From an uncultured marine group I thaumarchaeote (GTDB lineage: Archaea > Thermoproteota > Nitrososphaeria > Nitrososphaerales > Nitrosopumilaceae): a DNA stretch of 64,000 nt. Shown piece by piece: positions 18,873-28,625 of this stretch. The notes beneath the pieces are model-generated. The model was not told the DNA's origin, did no database searches, and saw only the letters and a list, made by a program, of their open reading frames with translations. Location of the stretch: contig CABXQD010000003.1 in assembly GCA_902514275.1 (NCBI GenBank), forward strand, positions 1 to 64,000. Direction: 5' to 3'. Within the stretch, counting starts at the first letter, position 1; the number at the start of each line of letters is the position of its first letter. The position numbers and the translations under genes were made by a program.

Positions 18873-19970
18873 ATGAATAAAAAAATTCAAATTCTTGCAA
18901 TTACAGGTGCCATAATATTTTCAATATTTGTTTTAACTTCATCAGATAATGAAACATCAATTCCTTTACCAAAACCAAACTCATATTCAGAAAATGATTC
19001 TGTAATAATTTTAGCTGAAAATCTTGACAAACCTCGTGCTATTGCTATTTCTGAAAATAGAATTTTTGTTACAGAAAAAGATGGATTAATTCGAGTTGTT
19101 GAAGACAATGTTTTATTAGAATCATCATTGGCTGTATTTCGCACTCCTAATGTTTTTGATGGTGGATTATTAGGAATCGCTGTCCATCCAAATTTTTCAA
19201 CTAATCATTTTCTATATGTTTTCTTGACATATGAAGAAAATGGTAATTTATGGAACAAAATTTTACGAATTACTGAAGAGAAAAATAAATTAAAAGATAT
19301 TGAAATAATTTTAGATAAAATACCTGGCTCATCATTTACTAATGGTGGTTTTCTAAAATTTGGACCTGATGGAAAATTATATGTTGGTACAGGTACTGTT
19401 TCAGATGAATCACATCTACCACAAGATATCACTTCTTTATCTGGGAAAATTTTAAGATTAAATGATGATGGTAGTATTCCTAATGATAACCCATTTACAA
19501 ATTCATCTGTTTATTCTTTAGGACATAGACATCCACAAGGAATGACTTGGGATGACAATGATAATCTATTTGTTGCAGAATTTGGACCTGAAAAAAATGA
19601 TGAAATTAATTTAATCCTGCCAGGAAAAAATTATGGATGGCCTGAACAACAATGTTCAGGAAGTCCTGATTTTGAAAATGCAATTCTTTGCTATGATCCT
19701 AGCATTGAGCCTGGTGGAATCTTATTTTATTCTGGTGAAAAGATTGAATTTGAATCAAAATTCATAATGGCTTCAATGCGAGCTTCTAATCTGTATCAAG
19801 TTGATTTTGAAGATGGATTAAGTTCTCAAAAATCAATTCTTAGTGGAAATGGTAGAATTCGTGATGTAGTAGAGGGTTCAGATGGAAGTCTTTATGTAAT
19901 TACATCAAATACTGATGGAAAAGGTTTTCCCGATGGACTGGATGATAGATTATTGAGGATATTGAAATAA
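18873..19970 (+). CDS. PQQ-type soluble sugar dehydrogenase-like exported protein
   Basis: Beta-propeller of the glucose/sorbosone dehydrogenase family, about 365 aa. An N-terminal hydrophobic segment (residues 4-22, QILAITGAIIFSIFVLTSS) acts as signal or anchor. Family blocks include LDKPRAIAISENRIFVTEKD, GGLLGIAVHPNF, NGGFLKFGPDGKLYVGTGT, GHRHPQGMTWD and GKNYGWP. The ATG at 18873 gives a clean signal sequence, whereas the TTG at 18834 does not. The substrate and actual PQQ use are unknown. It ends 1 nt before hmgA, so they may share a message. Confidence 0.85.
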   Translation: MNKKIQILAITGAIIFSIFVLTSSDNETSIPLPKPNSYSENDSVIILAENLDKPRAIAISENRIFVTEKDGLIRVVEDNVLLESSLAVFRTPNVFDGGLLGIAVHPNFSTNHFLYVFLTYEENGNLWNKILRITEEKNKLKDIEIILDKIPGSSFTNGGFLKFGPDGKLYVGTGTVSDESHLPQDITSLSGKILRLNDDGSIPNDNPFTNSSVYSLGHRHPQGMTWDDNDNLFVAEFGPEKNDEINLILPGKNYGWPEQQCSGSPDFENAILCYDPSIEPGGILFYSGEKIEFESKFIMASMRASNLYQVDFEDGLSSQKSILSGNGRIRDVVEGSDGSLYVITSNTDGKGFPDGLDDRLLRILK

Positions 19971-19971
19971 A

Positions 19972-21228
19972 ATGCCTGATTCATCAATTTCAAAATTTTT
20001 TGAAAAATCTAGAGAAGAAAGATTAAACATAATTGGAAATTTTGCAGATCTCTCTAATGATGAATTAAAGATTTTAGAAAATACTGACGGTGGAATTTCT
20101 TTTGATAAAGCAGATAAAATGATAGAAAATGCAATTGGAACTTTTTCATTACCTCTAGGTGTTGCAACAAATTTTAAAATTAATGGAAAAGACTATGTGG
20201 TTCCAATGGTTATTGAAGAACCTTCAGTAATTGCAGCAGCATCAAAGGGTGCTAAAATTGCACGAATTAAAGGTGGATTTGAAGTAACTGCTGATGAATC
20301 CTATAGCATTGGTCAAATTCAAATTTTGAATGTTGATACAAATTCTGCTATCAAAGAAATCCAAAATTCCACATTTGAAATTTTAGAATTAGCAAATTCA
20401 AAAAGTAATACTTTGTCTAAAATGAACAAGGGAGCAAAAGAAATTTCATGTAAGGAAATTGATACACCATCCGGTACTATGTTAATTGTGGAGTTATTAA
20501 TTGATGTAGGTGATGCAATGGGTGCAAATGTTACAAACACTATGTGTGAAGCAGTTTCTCCTCTTATTGAAAAAATTACTGGAGGCAGAGCATTACTTAG
20601 AATTTTATCAAATTATTCTACTAGGCGAATGGTAAAAGCAAAAGCTATTTTTGAAAAGGAATCTGTTGGTGGTGAAGATGTAGTTGATAATATTGTATTG
20701 GCATTTGAATTTGCAGATAATGATGTTTATCGTGCAGTTACTCACAACAAAGGAATTATGAATGGGATCATATCTGTTGCAAATGCTGTAGGTCAAGACA
20801 GTAGAGCTATAGAAGCTGCTGCAAATGCATATGCTGCAATTTCAGGAAAATATAGATCACTTAGTAAATGGAGTAAAGATGAAGATGGAAATTTGGTTGG
20901 ACTTCTAGAAATTCCCCTTTCAGTTGGAATCGTAGGTGGTATCGCCAACGTACATCCTGTGGCCAAAGTTTGTGCAAAAATTCTCAATGTTAAATCTGCC
21001 CAAGAACTTGCATGTGTAATGACTGCTACGGGATTAGCTCAAAATTATAGTGCAATTCGGGCTCTTTCTACTGAAGGAATTCAAAAAGGGCATATGCGAT
21101 TACATGCACGTAATCTTGCTGCAGCAGCAGGAGCAACCCCTGCACAAATTGATGAAATTGTTGAGAAGATGATTCAAGTGAAATCAATTTCACTTGATAA
21201 AGCTAAAGAATTGCTTCAGCAAATTTAA
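19972..21228 (+). CDS. hmgA: Hydroxymethylglutaryl-CoA reductase, class II type
   Basis: Makes mevalonate from HMG-CoA for archaeal isoprenoid lipids. The sequence is of class II type, with MVIEEPSVIAAASKGAK and the diagnostic DVGDAMGANVTNTMCEAV, then GGIANVHPVAK and the late GHMRLHARNLA histidine block. The 418-aa length fits. Class II enzymes are mostly bacterial and occur in a few archaea, so lateral origin is likely. The gene follows the PQQ-type dehydrogenase by 1 nt. Confidence 0.93.
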   Translation: MPDSSISKFFEKSREERLNIIGNFADLSNDELKILENTDGGISFDKADKMIENAIGTFSLPLGVATNFKINGKDYVVPMVIEEPSVIAAASKGAKIARIKGGFEVTADESYSIGQIQILNVDTNSAIKEIQNSTFEILELANSKSNTLSKMNKGAKEISCKEIDTPSGTMLIVELLIDVGDAMGANVTNTMCEAVSPLIEKITGGRALLRILSNYSTRRMVKAKAIFEKESVGGEDVVDNIVLAFEFADNDVYRAVTHNKGIMNGIISVANAVGQDSRAIEAAANAYAAISGKYRSLSKWSKDEDGNLVGLLEIPLSVGIVGGIANVHPVAKVCAKILNVKSAQELACVMTATGLAQNYSAIRALSTEGIQKGHMRLHARNLAAAAGATPAQIDEIVEKMIQVKSISLDKAKELLQQI

Positions 21229-21261
21229 ACATCCTATTATATAGCTAAAAAGTGAAAACTA

Positions 21262-22245
21262 ATGAAAATGTCTGATGTGAAATTTGCTATACCTAAAGGT
21301 AGTTTAGAAGATGCAACATTCAAACTTCTTGAAAAATCTTGGACTAAAGTAAATAGAAAGAGTAGAACGTATCGAGTTTATCTTGATGATCCTAGTATTG
21401 TAGTTAAGATGTTACGTCCACAAGAAATCCCTACTCTTGTTTCAGAAGGATTGTATGATGTTGGTATTACTGGTAAAGATTGGGTTGGAGAAACTAATTC
21501 TGACGTTGAACCAATTCTTGATTTAGAATATGGAAAAATTAGACTCGTAATTGCATTTCCTGATAAATATAGTTACAAAAATCTTGATGCAATGATTGCT
21601 GATTATGGAAAAAAGAAAAAAACACTTCGTCTTTCCTCTGAATATTTAACAACTGCATCAAAATTTATCAAAAGTTTAAAATCTTATCAAAAATATTATG
21701 GTAAAAAAGATCCATTGATTGTTACACCTTGGATGAGATTGGGAAATAACAAAGATGTTCAAATCCATTTATCCTTTGGGGCAACAGAAGCAAAACCTCC
21801 AGAAGATGTTGATGCAATCATGGATGTTACTGAAACTGGAACAACTTTAAAGCAAAATAAATTAAAAATTGTTGATGAAGTTTTAACTTCTACTGCACAC
21901 TTAATTGTAAATAAAAAAGCATTAAAAGATCCTAAAAAACGTGAAAAGATTTTTGATATTGTTACATTGATGAGAGGTGCAGTTAACGGAAGAAAATATT
22001 TGCACATTTATCTTAATGTTGAGGAAAAAAATCTGAAAAAACTTTTGACACAAATGCCGTCACTCAAGAGACCTACAATTAGTCCTCTTAGCGAAGATGG
22101 TTGGTTTGGTGTAAACACTGTAATCAAAAAAGAAGAATTTCACAAACTTATTCCTAAATTAAGAAAAATTGCACAAGGACTAGTAGTTCATGAACCACGT
22201 CAAATATTAGAATTAGAAGAGATTAAACGCGACGAAGAAAATTGA
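21262..22245 (+). CDS. hisG: ATP phosphoribosyltransferase, long form
   Basis: First committed enzyme of histidine synthesis, joining ATP and PRPP. At 327 aa it is the long hexameric form, independent of HisZ. Visible blocks are FAIPKGSLEDATFKLL at the N-terminus, GLYDVGITGKDWV, and the PRPP-binding DVTETGTTL. A C-terminal regulatory domain should bind histidine. An in-frame ATG at 21268 fits a TATA-like TTATATAG near 21238 slightly better than the one at 21262. It leads the his operon. Confidence 0.96.
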   Translation: MKMSDVKFAIPKGSLEDATFKLLEKSWTKVNRKSRTYRVYLDDPSIVVKMLRPQEIPTLVSEGLYDVGITGKDWVGETNSDVEPILDLEYGKIRLVIAFPDKYSYKNLDAMIADYGKKKKTLRLSSEYLTTASKFIKSLKSYQKYYGKKDPLIVTPWMRLGNNKDVQIHLSFGATEAKPPEDVDAIMDVTETGTTLKQNKLKIVDEVLTSTAHLIVNKKALKDPKKREKIFDIVTLMRGAVNGRKYLHIYLNVEEKNLKKLLTQMPSLKRPTISPLSEDGWFGVNTVIKKEEFHKLIPKLRKIAQGLVVHEPRQILELEEIKRDEEN

Positions 22246-23516
22246 TGAAAATCCACAAAGTAGCAAATATTGAACAATTTGTTACAAAAATTCTCCCAAA
22301 ACAGTCACAAAAAAACAAATCTATTGTTGAATCTATTATAAAAAATGTTCAAAAAAATGGTGATTCTGCAGTAAAAAAATATGAAAAAAAATTCACTGGT
22401 GCTAATCTTTCTACATTACGTATTTCTAAAACAGAAATTAAAAATGCATATTCAAAAATTTCAAAAAATGAGATTACTGCATTACGTTTAGCAAAAACTA
22501 GGGTTGAAAAAACAGAATCTACTATTAAAAATATATTCAAAAATAAAAAAATTAATCACGATGGTATACAGATACTAAAAAAATTCATACCAATTCAAAG
22601 TACTGGGTGCTACATTCCTGGTGGATTAGCAAGATATCCTAGTTCTGTTATCATGTCTGTAATTCCTGCAAAAGTTGCTGGTGTAAAACGAATTGTAGTT
22701 GTATCTCCCCCAAATTCTAATGGTAAAATTGATCCATTGACAATTGTGGCTGCAGATATTTGTGGTGCTACTGAGATTTATAAAACTGGAGGTGTACAGG
22801 CTATAGCTGCATTATCTTATGGAACTAAATCAATTTCAAAAGTAGATAAAATTGTTGGTCCTGGCGGTGCATTTGTTACTTTAGCAAAGTCATTAGTAAA
22901 TGATAACACTGGAATTGATATGCTTGCTGGACCTACAGAATTAGGAATAATTGCAGATAATTCTGCTAACCCTAAATTTTTAGCACTTGATTTAATCTCT
23001 CAAGCAGAACACAGTAGTGATACTTTTTGTTATCTGATTACTAATTCAGAAAAGATTGCAAAACTTGTAAATCAAATTATTTTAAAATTATTACCAACAA
23101 TCCAAAGAAAAGAATTAGTTCAATCAAGTTTATCTAAAAATGGATTTATTGCAGTATGTAAAAATAATTCTGATATGATAAATTTGGCAAATTCTTTAGC
23201 TCCTGAACACTTACAAATTATTACAAAAAACTCAACAGGCATTTCATCCAAAATAACTACAGCTGGATTAGTTTTACTAGGAAATTACTCTCCATCATCT
23301 GCCAGTGACTATATTTTAGGCTCAAATCACATTCTTCCTACTAATGGATTTGGAAAAATTCGAGGTTCTCTTTCAGTTATGGATTTTATAAAATTAAACA
23401 CCGAAGTTTTGGCCTCAAAATCTTCTTTATCCAAAATTTCTAAACATCTTGAAACTTTAACAACTTCTGAAGGATTACCTAATCACTTTGAAGCAGTCAG
23501 AGGTAGATTAAAATGA
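22245..23516 (+). CDS. hisD: Histidinol dehydrogenase
   Basis: Zinc- and NAD-dependent enzyme oxidising histidinol to histidine in two steps. Family blocks include STGCYIPGGLARYPS, VIVGPGG-type KIVGPGGAFVTLAK, MLAGPTELGIIAD and LISQAEHSSDTFCYL (zinc and catalytic region). The late LGNYSPSSASDYILGSNHIL block is also present. The ATG at 22245 overlaps the hisG stop (TGATG), suggesting coupled translation. It overlaps hisC by 4 nt. The 423-aa length is normal. Confidence 0.97.
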   Translation: MKIHKVANIEQFVTKILPKQSQKNKSIVESIIKNVQKNGDSAVKKYEKKFTGANLSTLRISKTEIKNAYSKISKNEITALRLAKTRVEKTESTIKNIFKNKKINHDGIQILKKFIPIQSTGCYIPGGLARYPSSVIMSVIPAKVAGVKRIVVVSPPNSNGKIDPLTIVAADICGATEIYKTGGVQAIAALSYGTKSISKVDKIVGPGGAFVTLAKSLVNDNTGIDMLAGPTELGIIADNSANPKFLALDLISQAEHSSDTFCYLITNSEKIAKLVNQIILKLLPTIQRKELVQSSLSKNGFIAVCKNNSDMINLANSLAPEHLQIITKNSTGISSKITTAGLVLLGNYSPSSASDYILGSNHILPTNGFGKIRGSLSVMDFIKLNTEVLASKSSLSKISKHLETLTTSEGLPNHFEAVRGRLK

Positions 23517-24583
23517 AAAAAAATTGGTTTGATTCAAAAGTTAAAGAATTTACTTCTATTGGTGGATATCAAAAACCTCAACTAAATGAAAATTCTCTTA
23601 AACTAGATTCAAATGAAAATTATGTTCTTTCTAAACAATTTCAAAATGATATTGTTTTAGGGGCTCGAAAAAATTCTGATGTAAGGGAATATCCTCTTGG
23701 TGGTGTTGAAAAATTAATTCAATCACTTTCTAAATTTGTTAAAGTACCTTCATCTATGATTGGTATTGGAAATGGGTCTGATCAAATTCTAGATTTAATT
23801 TTATCAAATTTTGCATCAAAACAAACTAAAGTTCTTACATCAAATCCTACTTTTGGTTTTTTTGAAGAGAGATGTAAATTATATTCAATACCATTAATTG
23901 CAATTCCGTTTTCAGAAAATATGAAATTAGATGTTAAACAATTCATTAAAGAATCAAAAAATGCAGATATTTTATATCTTGATTCTCCAAACAATCCTAC
24001 TGGATTTCAATTTTCAAAAATTGAATTACAAAAATTAATCAAATCTTTTGACGGGTTAATAATTATCGATGAAGCTTATGGTGAATTTTCTGATTATTCT
24101 CTTTCCACTCTTGTAAAAACACAAAGTAATCTAATTGTAGTTAGAACTTTATCCAAATCATTTGGAATGGCAGGTCTACGTTTAGGTTATTTTGTTGCAA
24201 ACAAAAAATTCACAGATGCATTTCTAAATGTTTTACAATATCCATATCCCCTTAGTACTATTACTATTGAATCTGGAATTTTAGCCTTAGAAAAAGCCAA
24301 TTTAATGGAAAATGCAACAAAAATCATTAAAATTGAGAGAAAAAAAATTATTGAGACGTTGAGAAAATTCGATGCTTTTGAAGTCTTTGATTCACAGGCT
24401 AATTTTGTATTATTTGATGCAGGCAGCTCTTACAAACGAGTTTATTCAGCACTTGCAGAACAAGGAATATCTATTAGAAAATTAGGTAAGATTGGAAATC
24501 ATAAAGGATGTCTTAGAGTAACAATTGGAACAAAAGAAATGAATTCAAAATTTTTATTGGCTATTCGTGATCTATTAGGATGA
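23513..24583 (+). CDS. hisC: Histidinol-phosphate aminotransferase
   Basis: PLP enzyme converting imidazole-acetol phosphate to histidinol phosphate. The 356-aa fold-type I protein has LDSNENYVL near the N-terminus, LDSPNNPTG and IIDEAYGEF for cofactor contacts, and the Schiff-base lysine in RTLSKSFGMAGLRLGY. An arginine-containing C-terminal block (GCLRVTIGTKEMN) binds the phosphate and carboxylate side. It overlaps hisD and the following HAD gene by 4 nt each. Confidence 0.96.
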   Translation: MKKNWFDSKVKEFTSIGGYQKPQLNENSLKLDSNENYVLSKQFQNDIVLGARKNSDVREYPLGGVEKLIQSLSKFVKVPSSMIGIGNGSDQILDLILSNFASKQTKVLTSNPTFGFFEERCKLYSIPLIAIPFSENMKLDVKQFIKESKNADILYLDSPNNPTGFQFSKIELQKLIKSFDGLIIIDEAYGEFSDYSLSTLVKTQSNLIVVRTLSKSFGMAGLRLGYFVANKKFTDAFLNVLQYPYPLSTITIESGILALEKANLMENATKIIKIERKKIIETLRKFDAFEVFDSQANFVLFDAGSSYKRVYSALAEQGISIRKLGKIGNHKGCLRVTIGTKEMNSKFLLAIRDLLG

Positions 24584-25548
24584 CTTTAAAACAAAAATTT
24601 GATGGAATTTATGTTGATGATTCCTTTAATGATATTGAATTTGATAGTTTAATTTTTGACTGTGATGGTGTATTAATTGATATTACAAAATCATATGATC
24701 AAACAATAATTAAAACTACAAAATATGTATTAGAAATTTTAGCAAAAATTACTGATTCTATTAATGTTGATTTTAAAATTATTGATGGATTCAAATCTAC
24801 TGGAGGTTTTAATGACGAAGTTGATTTAACTTATGCTGCAATCCTTTCAATTGTTACTGCAAAAAAATTAAATCTAGATCAAACTGAATTCATCTTTAAT
24901 GTTATAAAAAATTCTGATTCTACTGGAATTAAATCTGTTGAAAATTTTCTAAAAAAACAAACTGATATTTCTGAAATTATTGATAAATTATCTTATCCTG
25001 GTACCCATAAAGAAAATATTTTGTATCAAATTTTCGATCAATTATTTTATGGTCCTGAGCTTTATTCAAAATTATTTAACAATAATTCAAAATTTTCTAA
25101 TCCTGGTTTGATTGAAAATGATGATGTTATTTTTAATGATAAATTATCTGTACAATTGCAGAAAAAATTTGGTAAACAAGTTTCAATGGTTACTGGTAGA
25201 GGAAAAGAATCTGTTAGTTATTCATTAAAAAATCTATTAGAAAAATTTGATTTAAAAAATTCCGTATTTTTAGAAGATGAATCAAGAGATTTGGCAAAGC
25301 CTAATCCTCAAGCACTTGTGAATTCTATTAATGGCATGAATAGTAAATCTTGTTTGTATGTTGGTGACTCTATGGAGGATTTCATTATGGCTAAAAAAGC
25401 AACAATTTTGGGACATAAAACTACTTTTTGTGGAATAATTGGAACCAGCAAAAATCCTCAGGAGAAATTAAAATTATTTGAGCAAAATGAGGCTATTCTT
25501 GTAATTGACTCAATTAATTTACTACCAAAGGTATTAAATTTAGAATAA
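24580..25548 (+). CDS. HAD-family phosphatase, candidate histidinol-phosphatase
   Basis: A 322-aa haloacid-dehalogenase-type hydrolase. Motif I is IFDCDGVLID with nucleophile Asp27 and acid/base Asp29. Motif II is SMVTGRGKES, the motif III lysine is in AKPNPQAL, and motif IV is YVGDSMEDFIMAKKA. The long insert after motif I is a cap domain. It lies between hisC and hisB with a 4-nt overlap upstream, exactly where the pathway needs a histidinol phosphatase. No PHP-type or HisB-N-type phosphatase is in the operon. The assignment rests on context plus fold. Confidence 0.8.
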   Translation: MTLKQKFDGIYVDDSFNDIEFDSLIFDCDGVLIDITKSYDQTIIKTTKYVLEILAKITDSINVDFKIIDGFKSTGGFNDEVDLTYAAILSIVTAKKLNLDQTEFIFNVIKNSDSTGIKSVENFLKKQTDISEIIDKLSYPGTHKENILYQIFDQLFYGPELYSKLFNNNSKFSNPGLIENDDVIFNDKLSVQLQKKFGKQVSMVTGRGKESVSYSLKNLLEKFDLKNSVFLEDESRDLAKPNPQALVNSINGMNSKSCLYVGDSMEDFIMAKKATILGHKTTFCGIIGTSKNPQEKLKLFEQNEAILVIDSINLLPKVLNLE

Positions 25549-25574
25549 ATCATATCAGATAATCCGTGAAAAAT

Positions 25575-26162
25575 ATGGCTCAAAGAAAAGCAACAATTAA
25601 TCGAAGTACAAAGGAAACTACTATTTCTGTATCTGTAAATCTTGATGGAATAGGTAACACTAGTATTAAAACTGGAATTAATTTCATTGACCACTTGATT
25701 ACATCATTTGGTAAACATGCAATGATGGATCTTAAAGTTAATGCAAAATCTAATGATGGAATTGAACACCACTTGATTGAAGATACTGCAATTACTATTG
25801 GTCAAACAATTGATAAAGCATTAAGTTCAAGAAGTGGTATTACTCGATTTAGTTATGCATCAGTACCGATGGATGAATCTCTAGCTGAAGCATCAATTGA
25901 TTTAGTTAAACGACCATTTTCAAAATTAACTTTATCAATAAAAAGAAGTAAAATCGAAGGTGTCTCAAAAGAAGATTTGGAACACTTTTTCCAATCACTA
26001 CTTCAAAATTTGAATAGCTGTATTCACCTTACTGTAAAGTATGGCGATAATGATCACCACAAAGTTGAATCTGCAATTAAATCACTTGCAGTTGCATTTA
26101 GATCTGCATCATCATATGATAAAAAACAAAAAGGAATTCCAAGTACCAAAGGTTCAATGTAA
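25575..26162 (+). CDS. hisB: Imidazoleglycerol-phosphate dehydratase
   Basis: Monofunctional dehydratase of histidine synthesis, 195 aa from the ATG at 25575; a GTG at 25566 would add three residues. Manganese-binding motifs are [28 protein letters not shown] and the later DNDHHKVES-type block. The bacterial N-terminal phosphatase domain is absent, which increases the need for the neighbouring HAD enzyme. It abuts hisH with a 1-base overlap (TAATG). Confidence 0.95.
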   Translation: MAQRKATINRSTKETTISVSVNLDGIGNTSIKTGINFIDHLITSFGKHAMMDLKVNAKSNDGIEHHLIEDTAITIGQTIDKALSSRSGITRFSYASVPMDESLAEASIDLVKRPFSKLTLSIKRSKIEGVSKEDLEHFFQSLLQNLNSCIHLTVKYGDNDHHKVESAIKSLAVAFRSASSYDKKQKGIPSTKGSM

Positions 26163-26770
26163 TGGTTAATGTAGCAATATTTGACTATGGTGCTGGAAAT
26201 ATTTTCAGCCTCAAAAATTCTCTTGAACAAGCAGGTGCATCAGTGGATGTCATAACTTCTTTTGATAAGTCTAATGTTTATTCTGGATTGTTATTACCTG
26301 GTGTAGGTAATTTTGATCCTGCTATCAAATGTATAAACGAAAAATCAAAAACTAAATTTCATGATTTTGTTAAAGAGGATACTCCTGTTTTAGGCATATG
26401 TCTTGGAATGGAAATGTTTTTTGAAAAAAGTGAGGAAGGAGTTGAAAAGGGATTTAATGTAATTGATGGTGAAATAGTAGTTTTACCATCAACTATGAAA
26501 GTTCCTCATATGGGTTGGAATAATTTAGAAATTAAAAAACCTGGAATTATTTTAGATGGAGTTAATGATGGTTCTTGGGTATATTTTGTTCACTCTTATC
26601 GTGCAAAACCAAAATTTGATGATGTAATTACAGCTGAATCTGATTATGGTGTTAAAGTTCCAGCAGTAGTTGAAAAAAATAATTTTTTTGGAACTCAATT
26701 TCATCCTGAAAAATCCGGTGATGTTGGAAAAATCATGATACAAAATTTTCTAAATGTGTGTAAAAAATGA
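26162..26770 (+). CDS. hisH: Imidazole glycerol phosphate synthase, glutaminase subunit
   Basis: Class I glutamine amidotransferase that feeds ammonia to HisF. The 202-aa protein has LPGVGNFDPA, nucleophile Cys in LGICLGMEMFF, VYFVHSY and the catalytic His/Glu pair in TQFHPEKSG. It overlaps hisA by 4 nt. HisH, HisA and HisF are consecutive, as in many his operons. Confidence 0.96.
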   Translation: MVNVAIFDYGAGNIFSLKNSLEQAGASVDVITSFDKSNVYSGLLLPGVGNFDPAIKCINEKSKTKFHDFVKEDTPVLGICLGMEMFFEKSEEGVEKGFNVIDGEIVVLPSTMKVPHMGWNNLEIKKPGIILDGVNDGSWVYFVHSYRAKPKFDDVITAESDYGVKVPAVVEKNNFFGTQFHPEKSGDVGKIMIQNFLNVCKK

Positions 26771-27474
26771 AAGTTATTCCTGCAATTGATTTAATGAACG
26801 GCCAAGTAGTTAGACTCTACAAGGGTGATCCTAACCAAAAAACCATTTACAGCGATGATCCTGTTAGTATTGCCAAAAAATGGGAAAGTGCTGGAGCTGA
26901 TATGATTCATCTTGTAGATTTAGATGCTACTTTGGGATTGGGCTCTAATCTTGAATTAATTAAAAAAATTGTTTCTTCAGTATCTATTCCAATTGAAATT
27001 GCAGGTGGATTGCGTTCTGAATCATTAATTCTTGAAGCATTAGATATTGTTGATAGAGTTGTGATTGGAACTTTTGCATTCAAAGAACCTGAATTATTAC
27101 AAAATTTACTAACAAAATTGGGACCTGAAAAAATTGTTATTTCAGTTGATCATAAAGATGGAATGATTGTAACTCATGGATGGCAAAGCTCTACTGATAT
27201 TTCATTAATTGATTCAATGAAAGAATTTTTACATGTGGGATTCACTGAATTTCTTTTAACTAATGTTAATCGAGATGGAACTTTAGAAGGACCTGATCTT
27301 GAGTTCCTTCAACAAGCCTGTGATTTAGATAAATCCAATGTAATTGCTAGTGGTGGAATTTCAAATATTGATGATATTCCTAAAGTAAAAGAAAAAAATG
27401 CATGGGGTGTAATTTTAGGAAAAGCACTTTATGAGAATAAAATAACTATTGAGGAGACAAAGAAATTATCATGA
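26767..27474 (+). CDS. hisA: Phosphoribosylformimino-5-aminoimidazole carboxamide ribotide isomerase
   Basis: TIM-barrel isomerase of histidine synthesis, 235 aa. It starts [20 protein letters not shown], with the first catalytic Asp near residue 8. The second half repeats the pattern, with [10 protein letters not shown] carrying the other Asp. Phosphate loops are IAGGLRS and ASGGISN. It overlaps hisF by 4 nt. Confidence 0.95.
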   Translation: MKVIPAIDLMNGQVVRLYKGDPNQKTIYSDDPVSIAKKWESAGADMIHLVDLDATLGLGSNLELIKKIVSSVSIPIEIAGGLRSESLILEALDIVDRVVIGTFAFKEPELLQNLLTKLGPEKIVISVDHKDGMIVTHGWQSSTDISLIDSMKEFLHVGFTEFLLTNVNRDGTLEGPDLEFLQQACDLDKSNVIASGGISNIDDIPKVKEKNAWGVILGKALYENKITIEETKKLS

Positions 27475-28274
27475 CTTTAACAAAACGAATTATTCCATGT
27501 TTGGATGTAAAAGATGGGCGAGTAGTTAAAGGATTGAATTTTGAATCTATAAAAGATGCAGGAGATCCAGTAGAATTAGCAGCTAAATATAGTAATGAAG
27601 GTGCTGATGAACTTGTATTTTTAGATATTACAGCTTCAAATGAACAACGAGAAACAATAAAGGAATTAGTACGTAAGGTTGCTTCAGTAATTAATATTCC
27701 ATTTACTGTTGGTGGTGGTGTTAAATCCATTGATGATGCTAGAAATATTTTGCTAAATGGTGCTGATAAAGTTGGAATCAATACATCAGCAATAAAAAAT
27801 CCTCCACTAATTACTGAATTAATGACATTGTTTGGTAGACAATGTGTGGTTGTTGCAATTGATGCTAAAAGAAATTATGAAATTAAAGAAAACGTAAATG
27901 TCTTTTCAGAAAACGATAAAAAATTTTGGTTTGAAGTATTTATTTTTGGAGGAAAACAAGGTACTGGAATTGATGTAATTACATGGGCAAAGAAAGCTGA
28001 AAAATTAGGTGCTGGAGAAATTTTACTAACTAGTATTGATGCTGATGGCACAAAAAATGGTTATGATGTGTTACTTACAAAATCAATTGTTGATAATTCA
28101 TCTATACCTGTAATTGCATCAGGTGGATGTGGAAAACCTGATGATATGGTTGAAATCTTTGAAAAATCAAATGTAGATGCTGCCTTAGCTGCATCTATTT
28201 TTCATTATCAAACTCATGGAGTAAAGGGTGTCAAATCTTTTCTTAAAGAGAGAAACATCTCTGTAAGATTATAA
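27471..28274 (+). CDS. hisF: Imidazole glycerol phosphate synthase, cyclase subunit
   Basis: Forms imidazole glycerol phosphate and AICAR using ammonia from HisH. The TIM barrel begins [18 protein letters not shown], with catalytic Asp11. It continues with [21 protein letters not shown] (second Asp) and [11 protein letters not shown]. At 267 aa it is slightly longer than the usual 250 or so, mainly through an insertion around residues 135-155 ([13 protein letters not shown]). Confidence 0.96.
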   Translation: MTLTKRIIPCLDVKDGRVVKGLNFESIKDAGDPVELAAKYSNEGADELVFLDITASNEQRETIKELVRKVASVINIPFTVGGGVKSIDDARNILLNGADKVGINTSAIKNPPLITELMTLFGRQCVVVAIDAKRNYEIKENVNVFSENDKKFWFEVFIFGGKQGTGIDVITWAKKAEKLGAGEILLTSIDADGTKNGYDVLLTKSIVDNSSIPVIASGGCGKPDDMVEIFEKSNVDAALAASIFHYQTHGVKGVKSFLKERNISVRL

Positions 28275-28297
28275 TATCTAGATTATTTTTTAAAATT

Positions 28298-28624
28298 ATG
28301 AATAAATCTATTGATGAAATTGATTTTGAAAAAAGTGGTGGTCTTGTACCTGTAATTGTTCAAGATGCAAATACAAAAGATGTTTTGACATTAGCTTATT
28401 CAAATAAGGAATCTTTAGAATTGGCAAAAAAAACTGGTAATTCTTGGTTTTGGAGTCGTTCAAGAAATAAGCTTTGGATGAAAGGTGAAGAATCAGGTAA
28501 CACACAAAAAATTAAAGAAATTTTAGTTGATTGTGATTTTGATGCAATTATCTATCTTGTTGAACCATCAGGCCCTGCATGTCACACTGGTGAAAAATTA
28601 TGCTTTCATCATGATTTAAAATAA
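28298..28624 (+). CDS. hisI: Phosphoribosyl-AMP cyclohydrolase
   Basis: Opens the purine ring of PR-AMP in histidine synthesis. This is the stand-alone 108-aa form without a HisE domain. Conserved stretches are TLAYSNKESL, WFWSRSRNKLWMKGE, the zinc/magnesium site LVDCDFDAII, and GPACHTGEKLCFH. It follows hisF after 23 nt and closes the operon. The pyrophosphatase HisE must be encoded elsewhere. Confidence 0.95.
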   Translation: MNKSIDEIDFEKSGGLVPVIVQDANTKDVLTLAYSNKESLELAKKTGNSWFWSRSRNKLWMKGEESGNTQKIKEILVDCDFDAIIYLVEPSGPACHTGEKLCFHHDLK

Positions 28625-28625
28625 T

